Shown here: piece by piece, positions 1 to 10,149 of the stretch | How positions within the stretch are numbered: the first letter of the stretch is position 1 | How the letters are laid out: every line of letters starts with the position of its first letter | Assembly (NCBI GenBank): GCA_963556145.1 | Contig: OY744463.1 | Coordinates: 3,038,001 to 3,102,000, forward strand | Source: Hygrocybe punicea | Taxonomy: Eukaryota; Basidiomycota; Agaricomycetes; Agaricales; Hygrophoraceae | Direction: 5' to 3' | Length of the DNA: 64,000 bases | Notes under the pieces: generated by a model | Database searches by the model: none | The model's input: the letters and a program-made list of their open reading frames with translations, nothing else | What the model was told of the DNA's origin: nothing | Program-made: the position numbers and the translations under genes

Positions 1-39
1 TCAATAATAGACCACTCAACTCCTTCCCTCCCTTGCCTC

Positions 40-2739
40 ATGCCTGATCACCCCAACGACAACCCGATTCGTTTAAACATATGGCAAATCAACCTTAACA
101 AAACCGCCAAAGCACAATGGGACTTAATCAACTCAAACTTATATAACAAATGTGACATACTCCTCCTACAAGAACCTTACTTTGACAAATACAACAATAC
201 CAAAGCAACACACGACTGGCGGGTAATATACCCAACATCATGCTTCATCATTGACGAGACGGTCCGTTCGGTCATCCTCGTCAACACTAGACTAGACACG
301 ACCACCTGGGAACAAATCAAGGTCCCTGGCTCCAACGACATATCCACCATCCGTATCCGTAGTACATAAGGCAACATCTCCATATTTAACATCTACAATG
401 ACTGCTTACATTCCGACAATATCACACTACTATCCAACTTCGCTAAAGACAACGTATCCACAGTCTACCGAAATGACTCCGACCACATGATCTGGTGCGG
501 GGACTTTAACCGACATCACCCACTTTGGGACGAAGAAAGGAATCACCATCTCTTCACTGCTGCTGCCTTAGACCAAGCACAGCTCCTCATAGATGCCACG
601 ACGAGCCATGATCTGATCATGGCTCTACCCAAAGACTTACCCACATTAGAATCAATGGCCACCAAAAACTGGACACGAACCGACAACGTTTTCTGCACAG
701 CCAAAACCTCAGAATCGATCCTAATCTGCGATACTAAACCCGACAAGCGCCCCACAGGTACTGACCACGTCCCAATTCTCACTACCCTCCTTCCAAACCC
801 GCATACGACACACAACCACCACACGCGACTATCTTATGACCGACTGGGACAAATTCCGCAAATCACTATTCTATCATCTCCACCTCAACTACCCCAGGCC
901 GACCAAGATTACTACCAAGCAACAACTAACTCGCGCCATAACAGATCTCACAAACTCAATACAACACGTCATCGAGCGGGAAGTGCCACTCGCTAAGCCG
1001 ACCCTGCACTCGAAATGGTGGTGGAACAAAAATTTATCAGACCTAAAAAGAACCAAAAACAAGCTAAGTTTCGAATCCTACAGAAAAGGAGCCTTACCCG
1101 ACCACCCGATCCATGAAGAACACCGTCAGGCCAGAAATACCTACGGTAATGCCATCATGAAAGCCAAAGAGGAACACTGGTCGGCCTTCCTAGAAGAAGC
1201 CAACGACTACTCTCTATGGTCAGTTAAACGCTGCATCTCAAATCCCATCAGCAACTATCCACGAGGAGATGGAGGAAGCTCAGCCATACCCACCCTCGAA
1301 TACAAAGCCCAGGATGGCACGATGAAGTACGCTACCTCAAACGAAGAAAAAAGCAAAGCAATAGCGACAAGCTTCTTCCCCTCCCCTCCAAATACTTCCA
1401 CCGTCCCACAGTCATATGAATACCCAATCAGAATAAACTACGAACCCATCATCACTCAAGCCCAAATCTCCAAACATATCAACAAGACGAAACCCTTCAA
1501 AGCCCCAGGCCCGGACGGCATCCCAAACATAGTACTCAAAGAAATGAGCCGCCTCATCATCAATCATTTATACTACATTTATAATGCCTTCTTCAAACTG
1601 GGCACATACCACGACAGCTGGAAGGAATCCATGACACGCGTGCTAAGGAAACCAGGAAAACCCCGTTACGATATACCAAAAGCATACCATCCCATTGCCC
1701 TCCTCAACACACTACCAAAGATTCTAACCTCTATATTGACAGAGGTTCTAGTCCAACTGACAGAGGAACACCAACTCCTTCCATCAACCCACTTCGGAGG
1801 CAGACCCGGCCGCTCAACCACCGACTCCATGCACCTCTTAGTAAACCGTATTAAACACGCTTGGAGAAACAAAAGGGTCGCCACCATCCTTTTTCTGGAC
1901 ATCGAGGGCGCCTTCCCCAACGCCGTCACGGACCACCTACTACACAATCTCAGAAAATGTCGCATACCCGAACAACTCGTCACCCTAATTGGGCTCATAC
2001 TCTCTGACAGAACTACACGTCTCAAATTCAACGACTACATCTCTGACCCTATTCAACTAGTAAATGGCATAGGACAGGGTGATCCGTTATCCATGATCAT
2101 ATACTTATATTATAATGCTGATTTGCTTGATATACCTACAGGTCCATATGAACTTGCAGTAGCCTTCGTAGATGATGCGGCCATCTATGCGGAGGGCAGA
2201 AACTTCACCGATACACACACAGCGATCAAAAACATGATGAACAAACGATACGGCGCTTACGATTGGTCTAGAGCCCACAATTCCAGATTTGAAACTAACA
2301 AATTTGCGCTGATTGATTTCTCACAGAAACGACACATCACCCGCCCCAACCTAACCCTGCAGAATATAGTCATCAAACCTACGAACTCACACCATTTCTT
2401 AGGCATCATTCTCGACCAGCAGTTATGCTGGCATGAACAGCGCAAACATATGCTGGCCAACGCCACAAAATGGATCGCCCTCTTTTGTAGACTAACGAGA
2501 ATCAAATTAGGGGTCAACCTCAAACTCATGCGATGACTCTACAACGCCGTTGCCATTCCCAAAATTACATACACGGCAGATGTTTGGTACACCCCGGTAC
2601 ACAAGGCCACCGGCTACAAAAACAAGCGGGGCTCAGTTAGGGCCATGAAGGAACTCATGAAAGCCCAGCGTATGGCTACGCTGAAGATCACAGGCGCATT
2701 ACACTCCTCCCCCACAGACCTCCTAGATATGCATGCCGG
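40..2739 (+). pseudogene. LINE ORF2 pseudogene, 5' part: endonuclease and reverse transcriptase
   Basis: Frame 1 (from 40) encodes an AP-endonuclease-like domain with the motifs LLQEPYF, WCGDFNRHHPLWD and GTDHVPI. A TAA stop lies at 367-369. The reading then shifts near 830 to frame 2, which carries the reverse transcriptase: KPFKAPGPDGIPN, FLDIEGAFPNAV, GIGQGDPLS and the catalytic box as FVDDAAIYAEG (usual form FADD; both Asp kept). A TGA at 2534-2536 interrupts an otherwise continuous frame where a Trp codon would fit (next residues LYNAVAIPKITY). The frame continues to 2739, where a solo LTR breaks it after the residues DMHAG. The host could make no full product from this copy. Confidence 0.9.
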
Positions 2740-2740
2740 T
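2736..2740. repeat. Left copy of solo-LTR target-site duplication (CCGGT)
   Basis: The same five bases recur at 3301-3305 immediately right of the solo LTR. Confidence 0.75.
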
Positions 2741-3300
2741 GTAGAGGCTCCGGGCCGTCTGGACCCGAATCCTCTTCATATCCCACATCATCCCCGTCCA
2801 TTCCCATTCATATACCGTTGATTCCGCCCGATTCCGGTTCTCTCTGTCGATTCCGCTCCGGATTCCGCCTCCAGAATCGTTCATACTCAAGATGCAATGT
2901 CTCTAACGACCCGGAATCAGTACGTATATAGTTACATATGATATATCTTCGTTTCCCGTTACTTAGTACATAGCATCACTCCTCCTATACTCCACTCCAC
3001 TCCACTCCTATCAGTTACAGCCTTCGGTTGTAGTACATAGTTACTACAGCACAGGATCATATCCCATCATATAGAAAATACAGGTTATCGCTCCCCTTCA
3101 GTTCTATTTCTTAGTCCTCGCTTCGTATCGTCTCCATATTAGTCTTCGTACTCCACCCCCTTCACTTCCCCTCTGATCCGGAACCCCGGATTCGGGTTGG
3201 ATTGACTAGACTATAGACACTAAACTCCTCTGATCACTTCTTAGCTGATCACCACTTTCGTAGATTCCCATTCGGGTCTACAACAGAACTCGCCGTCACA
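2740..3300. mobile_element. Solo LTR of an LTR retrotransposon, inserted in the LINE
   Basis: A 561 bp block starts TGTAGAGGCTCC and ends CCGTCACA, giving the TG..CA ends of an LTR. It is flanked by CCGG(T) at 2736-2740 and 3301-3305, consistent with a 4-5 bp target-site duplication; the shared T makes the exact edge ambiguous by one base. Taking out the block plus one flank copy brings the LINE frame back together (..DMHAG then ILPINFTLHKACH..), which confirms an insertion. There is no internal gag-pol, so it is a solo LTR left by LTR-LTR recombination. It has a CTCCA-type short repeat near 2988-3008. The strand of the parent element cannot be told. Confidence 0.85.
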
Positions 3301-3305
3301 CCGGT
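3301..3305. repeat. Right copy of solo-LTR target-site duplication (CCGGT)
   Basis: This matches 2736-2740. The LINE frame resumes exactly here. Confidence 0.75.
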
Positions 3306-4530
3306 ATTTTGCCGATCAACTTCACACTCCACAAAGCCTGTCACTGAGCAATTGTGAGACTAGCCACCCTCCCGACATCACACCCACTCCATCGTCCACT
3401 CCGTCACTGCGCCAGACGTCTGGTAGCCAGACATAAATCACCCCTCCACATCCTAACTCACTTTTACGACATCAACCCGGACAACCTAGAGACCATCCTA
3501 CCACCATTGCGCCCCCATCCTCCACCTCTAACCACACACATCGACAACTCCAGAGACAGTTCGATATGCACAGAACAGTCTGACCCAGCTAATATAAAGA
3601 TCTACACCGACGGCTCAGATTTTGAGGGAGGCATTGGCACGGCAGCTATCCTTTACAAAGAACAACGCTCCCACCCGAAAATACTACGCTATCACCTGGG
3701 CTCCTCGAACGATCACACTAACTACAAAGCCGAAATGTTAGCCTGCAACCTCGCTCTACATTTACTCAGCAAAGAACACAATCCACAATCAGTATCCCTT
3801 TACGTCGATAGCAGCTCCACGATCCTAGCAGCGGGACGTCCCAATATTAAATCAAACGCAATACATCATTAGGGAGTTCCAAGATCTCAGATCACGCCTA
3901 ATCACCCTACATCCACAGCTAAGTATCACCCTCAAATGGATATCTGCTCACAGTGGCATTGCAGGCAATGAGTTAGCCGATGAAGAAGCCAAAAAAGCAG
4001 CCCAAGGTCAATCCAGCTCTAAACGACACCTCCCCACCTGGCTACGCGACAGTCCCCTACCACAGGGCATTCCCGCTGTCAAACTAGCGTTCAAGAAAGC
4101 TCTAGACACCCAATGGAAGGAAGAATGGGAATCCTCCCCACGCTACAATCGTTTCACCCGCATCAACGCCACCTTCCCTTTGTGAAACTACATCAAATTA
4201 ATGCAACTACTTAAAAGATCCCAGTGCAGTGTACTAACCCAACTTCGTATAGGTCACATCCCGCTAAACTTCTATCTTCACAAGATACACAAAACGCCAA
4301 CGCCCTACTGCCCCAACTGCGATACCGATGACGAGAACATACATCACTTCATCTTCGACTGCCCAAAATACACCCATCCAAGACACCTGCTTTACATCAA
4401 ACTTCGCCACAATGCCCACTCGCTTAAATTTCTACTCAATACAAAAGAAGGCACAAACGAGTTGCTAAAATACATAGGGCGAACGGGCCGTCTCAAACCC
4501 ACATTCGGTGACATCTCCCACCAGCCCTAA
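3306..4530 (+). pseudogene. LINE ORF2 pseudogene, 3' part: RNase H and C-terminal Cys/His region
   Basis: The segment resumes the LINE protein after the solo LTR. A TGA at 3345-3347 interrupts the start. RNase H follows with its first catalytic Asp in IKIYTDGSDFEGG, then the Glu in AEMLACNLAL, the second Asp in YVDSSSTI and the last box WISAHSGIAGNELADEEAKK. The last box is in another frame, because the frame changes near 3850. A further TGA lies at 4183-4185. The end encodes LTQLRIGHIPLNFYLHKI and a CPNC...HHFIFDCP zinc-knuckle-like stretch, stopping at 4528-4530. Both TGAs sit where CGA (Arg) would fit, suggesting C-to-T decay at CpG. Confidence 0.88.
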
Positions 4531-5019
4531 CCCAACTAACCACTATCATTGACAGACATATCTCCCGACACTCACCACATGACAGTCCCCAGCCCCCACT
4601 ACACATAACGCTCGCCCACAAAAGGCTTCGCAATCACCCCACCCTCAACCAATTCGACGACACCCAAACTAGTCAACGACTCGCATACCACCACGCGTGC
4701 TATTTTACATACACTTCTATCTGCATTAGCCCCTCGTGCACACCCACTACAGTGGTCGAGCACTTGTTATATGACCACCTGCACCCACCACCCCAACCAC
4801 TCCGGGCACCCTCATTCAGTCAGACGAGGCAAGTAAAACAATGCGAGGACGCATTGGGACTCTGGGGGGATTACTCGTTGGAGCCGCACTTGCTAGTCAG
4901 AGGCACAGAGAAACGGGAAGGCCCTTTTATTTAGTTTACTTTATGCCCACGATGTAAGGTCCTACATAGGGTTCGCCCCAATGGACATAAATTGGAAAAA
5001 AGAAAAAAAAAAAAAAAAA
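4531..5019 (+). repeat. LINE 3' untranslated tail and poly-A
   Basis: There is no long meaningful frame here. The tail ends with a GGACATAAATTGG-type stretch and an A-rich run with a single G interruption, the expected 3' signature of target-primed reverse transcription. Confidence 0.8.
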
Positions 5020-5564
5020 GCAAGACCACGCAAGTCTCAAAGAAACAGAAGGTACATTTTTAATCTTTCAGTTTAATCTTATTCTCTATCAACAAAATAC
5101 AGAACATGTTCAATGATCTACCTGCCCTTGCGGCACCTAGGCTTGCTGATCTTCATGACGAACTTTCACATTATCTCAGCACAGATCCAGAGAATGTGAA
5201 GGATGTCCTTCAGTGGTGGACTAAGAGAAAGGCCACCTATCTGTGTCTCTCACGAATGGCACTTGACTATCTCTCAATTCCAGGTAATTTTCTCCTTACT
5301 CGACTGAATTGATTGCTGACTCATACCAATACAACTTCAACAGATGTCAAGCACGTTTTCAGCCAGGGAAGAGTGCTACTCTCACATGTTCAAAATCATT
5401 TATCATCACAGTCTATCCGAGCACTGATGTGTCTGGGAAGTTGGAGTTTATGTGGGCTAGTGAAAGACAAGGATATATTTGCTGTCACTTGTGAAGCTGA
5501 GGTTGAGGGGGAGGAGGAGGACCTTTTGGAGGGTTGGGACTCAATTGCACCTATGCTGCTGTAA
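5020..5564 (+). pseudogene. hAT-family transposase, C-terminal (dimerisation) remnant
   Basis: Frame pieces read DLPALAAPRLADLHDELSHY, then DVLQWWTKRKATYLCLSRMA and LDYLSIP, then STDVKHVFSQGRVLLSHVQN and ALMCLGSWSLCGLVKDKDIF, ending in an acidic tail EGEEEDLLEGWDSI. This is the hAT C-terminal dimerisation region found in many copies in mushroom genomes. An intron fits at 5052-5102 (gtacat..tacag). A second, at about 5284, keeps its donor but has lost a good acceptor before the TSTDV block. The catalytic N-terminal part is missing, cut off by the LINE poly-A at 5019. Confidence 0.8.
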
Positions 5565-5604
5565 TTTAGATCAAATTCTTGCGTTTTCTGCCTTGCGTTT
5601 TCTG

Positions 5605-5707
5605 CCTGTACCCATGGAACCCTGTTCATGGGTACAGGTATATCATACCCCAGGGTCTGCAGCAGCCAACCCGTCACTTTACCCATACCCTTCTGATGGG
5701 TATGGGT
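5605..5707. repeat. Two consecutive perfect hairpins built on TGGGTA/TACCCA
   Basis: The first inverted repeat has 12 bp arms (5605-5616 and 5627-5638) around a 10 bp loop. The second has 10 bp arms (5681-5690 and 5698-5707) around a 7 bp loop. Both are made of ACCCAT/ATGGGT-type words, and related words continue to about 5755. They lie just downstream of the transposase stop, where hAT elements carry subterminal transposase-binding repeats; that role is inference. Confidence 0.75.
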
Positions 5708-5775
5708 TTCTAGCAGGTACAGGTATGGGTATACTCAAAAATACCTGGGGGTGACCTGTGCAGTTCACTATTGCT

Positions 5776-6857
5776 GAGAGGAGAAAAGAGGGTTCGAGGT
5801 GTTTCAATGTTCGTGGATGAACAGGCAGCAATATGGGCAATCAAATCTCTCGAAGCGGGCCCCTCACTACATATTCGACCTGTTCCACAAGAGGCTAGAC
5901 ATGGTTAGGAGGCAACATAAGAGGATTAATCTGACAATAAAATGGGCACTGGGACACGAGGGCATTGGAGGCAATGAGGCAGCGGATGGACATGCGAAGA
6001 GAGCAGTGCAAGGGAACGCAACAATAACCACAGGACTTCCTGCCCCACTACAGCACGCTCTACCACACAGCAAGATGGTGGCGGCGAGATCGTTCCTAGA
6101 CAGACTAAAGAAACAGGCAGACAGGGAATGGTGCCAGTCCCCGAGATGCAGATGGCTCCAGGAAATTGACCCGAGCTTCTCACCGGCCACGTATCGGAAA
6201 ATGACCCGATCTCTGCCCAAGAAACACATTGCAATCCTCACACAGCTGCGAACAGGTCACATAGGACTTAACCATCATCTACATAAGATCAACCGCGCTG
6301 ACACCCCCATTTGTCCTTGCTGTCGTCGCCACCACAAGACTGTCCCCCACTTTCTCCTGTTCTGCCCAGCACATGACCATGCACGCCAGAAACTACGCCG
6401 AACAGTAGGGCGTGATGCATCATGCAGGATACGTGAAGAAACTGCTATGCACCCCAAAGCACCTCCTGCCGCTCTTCTGCTACATCAACAACACACAGCG
6501 ACTCCGGCAAGCATTTGGACACATTCCCAACATCACACACGAATGAAGCAGCTAACCCCACCACACTCACATCCCACGTACCACACACAGCACGCTGCAC
6601 ACCCTATTCCACATACCCCCGACCCCACCGCCCCAACCTTCCCACCCAATATCTTATAATCTAACCACACCCAGGTCTCACTTATTACAGGAGATACACT
6701 CCTACCAGGAACAGCACTGCCGCGTCCACATGTTGCCTCAGGACTTCACACACCCCCTTGACATGACCAGTAGCATACATAACAGGAATCTCCACATACA
6801 ATGTACCATAAAGGAGAATAAACCAGGAAATTAAATAAATTAAATAAATAAAAAACC
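5776..6857 (+). mobile_element. 5'-truncated second LINE fragment (RNase H to 3' tail)
   Basis: The fragment keeps only the end of a different LINE. One frame (from about 5807) reads FVDEQAAIWAIKSLEAGPSL, an RNase H Asp box. A shifted frame carries LTIKWALGHEGIGGNEAADG and then ILTQLRTGHIGLNHHLHKIN with a CPCCRRHHKTVPHFLLFC zinc-knuckle-like motif, ending at 6657-6659. The frame change near 5870 shows it is broken. It ends in a TAAA/TAAAT-rich tail (about 6834-6857). The sequence differs clearly from the first LINE, so this is a separate family. Confidence 0.82.
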
Positions 6858-8007
6858 CTTCACATGTTCATCCGTGTAGAACCTTAGACTTTCATAGTTG
6901 ACCTCGTCATCTTTATCGTTGTTCCATTATTCATTCATTGTTCCCAACCCAACCCACCATACCCGACGTCATTGGCATCATTGGGTTCATGGTTATTTAT
7001 CCGTTTTCAGTCCATTCATCACCAGTTCTTCATTCATTTGTTTGTTTTGTCCATTTTTGTAGTTTTAGATGGTGGCTTTACATTTTACTTCCATTTCTGC
7101 AGTGAAAATGAGGCTGCATCACCAAGAGTTGCTTAGTCATTGCTTAGTCAGTATCCACAACACATATCAGTATGGAGCCATTTTCCATTTTCACCACATT
7201 CTTACTACAGGCTGCTTGAAGCTCAATTTGAGCTGCTCAAACTCATCCAGGCGTTGAGCTGTATGCACCATGCCTTCCCCTGTTTGCAGATGCAGATGCA
7301 ATTACGTTGGTGTGAAACGTGTCTGCCAGCAGCCAGCCAGCCGCTAGATTTCTTCCGGCCCTGCACTGCCAGGTATCAGCTAAACCCAGGGAGATTGGTA
7401 TGAGTTTCTACAATGAAGCCAATCAAGTGGCATACCATGCATATGTTATTGCCATTTAGAAGCGTCTGAGCAAGCTTCGTCTTCTTTCTGCCTTGCGGTG
7501 TGATTTCGCTAGAAAATGAACAGGGAATGAGGTCAAGAGTCGTGAACTTCGCCGGGCAACTCACTACTCGGTAACATCCTCTAGCACCATATCTGAAACC
7601 CAACGATCAGGCCAAACCAAAAGGTGAATGAAAAAAAATAACTCACTGACGAAGTCGTCGAATCCCAATAGCGTACCTGTGAACTCCCGCTCACTTTTCA
7701 TGATGACCCAGATGCTCGAGCCGATGCATCTGTCGATTAATTCTGTCGTTCAAAATTGAAAGGAAGTCCATCGTTAGATTGAAGAGTACACCGCTACCTA
7801 ATGGCAAAATCTGAGAAGCCATGCAGGTGGTGGTCAGAAACAGTCTAATCGTACACCATTTAAAGTTTGTTTTTGGTATTCAAGATGGTTTCGTCGCTGC
7901 TCAAAGGACAAAACGCACGCAGATCAAGAGGTTGGGTTACAAGTCGTATCGGTAGTTGAAATGATAATAACGAGAAAAGACTATGGTTGACAAAATCCAG
8001 TTTACCA
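6858..8007. other. Gene-poor stretch between the transposon nest and importin alpha
   Basis: The frames here are short and have no recognisable motif. The left part could hold worn transposon DNA. The last 100-200 bases are presumably the 3' untranslated region of the importin alpha gene. I see no RNA gene. Confidence 0.5.
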
Positions 8008-9906
8008 CTACTGTTGACCAAAACTGAAACCACCATGAGGCGCACTGACATCAGAATGGAACTGGATAATAGATTGAGCAAGGGCTCGAGGGAACTAAGA
8101 CAGGGATAGGGTCTCACAGCAAAAGCTCCTGATGCGTCTACGTTGGGTGCAATGGCGGAATCTACGTCCTCCTCGTCCGGGAAATATTTGTCCATGATGT
8201 TGAACGCCTTCTTATATATCTCCAAGTTGTCGTGTTCTTGCAGGTTGTGGATAGTAATCATACCACCGGCTTCTTCGACAAACAACGCGTATTGGTTTGA
8301 GGCACCTGGTCCTGCAGCCTGCTTGTCCATCTCGCCAATTTTCAGGATATTATCCAATCCATCCAGGGCGACTTGAATGATCTTATTGTCCATCATAGTG
8401 AGCAGATCGCACAGAGGTTTGATACAACCCTGTGATACCAAGTAACGAATCTGTGCGGGTTGCTGGAGTCCACCGGATGTGGCGTTCGAGATCGCCCAGC
8501 ATGCTTCTTTCCTCGTCTTGAAGTCGGCGTTCTGGAGAATATTGATCAAAGGAGGAATGATGTTGGCATCGATCACCGCTTGGATCTGAGGGGGGGATCC
8601 AGCCGTGATGTTTGAGATCGTCCAACAAGCTTCCTTGCGAATGCCATCTTTTGGTGATGAGAGTAAGGAAAGAAGGGCGGGCAAAGCACCGGACGCGATG
8701 ACGACTTGGGTCTGAAGGTCGTCTCCGGTCACTATATTTCCAACCGAGCGAAGAGCAGGGGTCTGGACCGAGGTCGAGTTATGCATGAGGAGGTCAACGA
8801 GCCGCCTGCAAACCCCAGACCCAATGACCGCCTCAATTTTGTCGTTGGAACCATCAGATAGATAAGAGATGGCCCAACAAGCATCGATCAAGATCTCGTC
8901 GTCGAGCGAATAGATCAATTTAGTTAAGACCGAGAGGGCAGGGGAGATCTGTATTGGAATAGGTAAGTTAACAAAGCGAAGGGAAAGAAAAGAAAACTCA
9001 CCAATTCCCAGTCAGGCTGGGGAGACTTGCCTCTGCAAAAATTACTCAAAGTCCAGGTAGCGTTTCTGAGCATACTAAGCTTGTGATTCTCGCTCAAGAG
9101 AGTAAGAAGAGGCCGAAGTGCGCCCTTCTCAAGAACGTAATCTCTGCATTGAGGGCTATCACCAGCGATGTTTCCAAGGGCCCAGACAGCCTGCTCACGG
9201 ACGTCCAACACCGGAGAAGATAGGAGATTAATAAATTCAGGAACTGCTTGTGCATTAATCACGACCCGAGTGTGTTCAGCGGTTCCCGATGCAATGTTGG
9301 TAAGCGCCCAGGCAGCCTCAAACTAGAAGATCAGGTCAAGATAAGGAAGTTGGTAATCTGCGTTTACAACAGGCGGTATTCTCACTTGAAGCATTGAGTG
9401 GCCGCGTTTTAAAAACTCGACAAAGAGAGGAACAACACCACAATCGATGACGCGTTCGATTGGGGGATTCTTCTCCTTGGATAAGAGCTTGCGGAACCTG
9501 GTAGTCGCGTCTAATTGACGATCAGGATCGTCAGAGAAGACGCCAGCGATCATCTCGTCAGCCAACTGACAACCACTGCGTCAGAAACCATGTTGAAGGT
9601 TTTGGCGATCAGCAACCTACGGGGGGGTCCCAATTCCCAGTACTAACTTCTTCATCGGAATCTGCACCGGCAGATGGAAGAAAATTCCTCCGCTTTGAGA
9701 TGTTCTCCTCTCGTTTCTGCCGCCTGATCTCTACTTGCTGTTCTTCCCGACGACGCCTGAGGTCTTCTTGTTTGAGCCCGCCTTTGTTCTTGAAATCTAT
9801 CAACACGCGCGTCAATTTCACGCATTGACCATTGGACGAAGCAAGGGAAGTTTGGAAGGACTGAACTCTGCTTGCGCTGATCCATAGTACGGGAATTCGA
9901 CTCCAT
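8008..9906 (-). CDS. SRP1: Importin subunit alpha (karyopherin alpha)
   Basis: This is the adaptor that binds nuclear localisation signals in cargo and hands them to importin beta. The N-terminal importin-beta-binding domain is clear: RKQ joined across a 70 bp intron (9797-9866) to [20 protein letters not shown], then [10 protein letters not shown]. Armadillo repeats follow, with the usual Trp-Asn array ([64 protein letters not shown]), which form the NLS grooves. The C-terminus is [31 protein letters not shown] and, after a last intron, [12 protein letters not shown]. Start 9906 is the first ATG and gives a full IBB. At least six exons; length about 530 aa, normal for the family. Confidence 0.96.
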
Positions 9907-10149
9907 GGTGGTTAATAAGGTCTATAAGACGGTTCGAGGTAAAAAGTATTGCGGGAAAGGTGAACAACGAGAGTCACGCTTGTTGTCACGTTGCATCACG
10001 TCGTGTCACGGCTTGCCAGCGCTTTGACCATCTTTCAAGATCTGACCTTTTTCTTGCAATGCTTTCCCGAACAATGTATAGATTAAGAAAGCGATCTAAA
10101 TAGAAAATGTCCAACCGCAATATGATACCAAGTAACTCATCCAGGTAAT
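9907..10149. promoter_or_regulatory. Importin alpha promoter region with four spaced TCACG words
   Basis: TCACG occurs at 9974-9978, 9986-9990, 9996-10000 and 10006-10010, spaced 12, 10 and 10 bases, about 70-105 bp upstream of the start codon. This may be a factor-binding array or a worn tandem repeat. The right part is the 3' end of RPN2. Confidence 0.4.

Larger units (their letters stand above)
1..5019 (+). mobile_element. Degenerate non-LTR retrotransposon (LINE, Tad1/I-like with RNase H), 5' end outside the window
   Basis: The element reads endonuclease, reverse transcriptase, RNase H, a Cys/His-containing C-terminus, an untranslated tail and a 3' poly-A run (about 4996-5019). This order is that of a LINE whose second ORF carries RNase H, as in Tad1/I-type elements of fungi. 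The 3' sequence just before the A-run (around 4935-4990) has the form I recognise from many mushroom LINE tails; that is recollection, not a search. The element is dead: in-frame stops, at least two frame changes and a solo LTR at 2740-3300. Its right end directly abuts a hAT transposase remnant, so it probably inserted into that older element. Confidence 0.9.

Noticed and set aside
4752..4934. 60-codon frame downstream of the LINE stop
   Set aside because: It lies in the LINE 3' untranslated tail and shows no motif.
5020..5775. Terminal inverted repeat and target duplication of the hAT element
   Set aside because: The right end could not be fixed by eye and the left end is outside the window, so no TIR is claimed.
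7069..7403. Overlapping plus-strand frames in the gene-poor stretch
   Set aside because: They are short, low in coding signal and have no recognisable domain.
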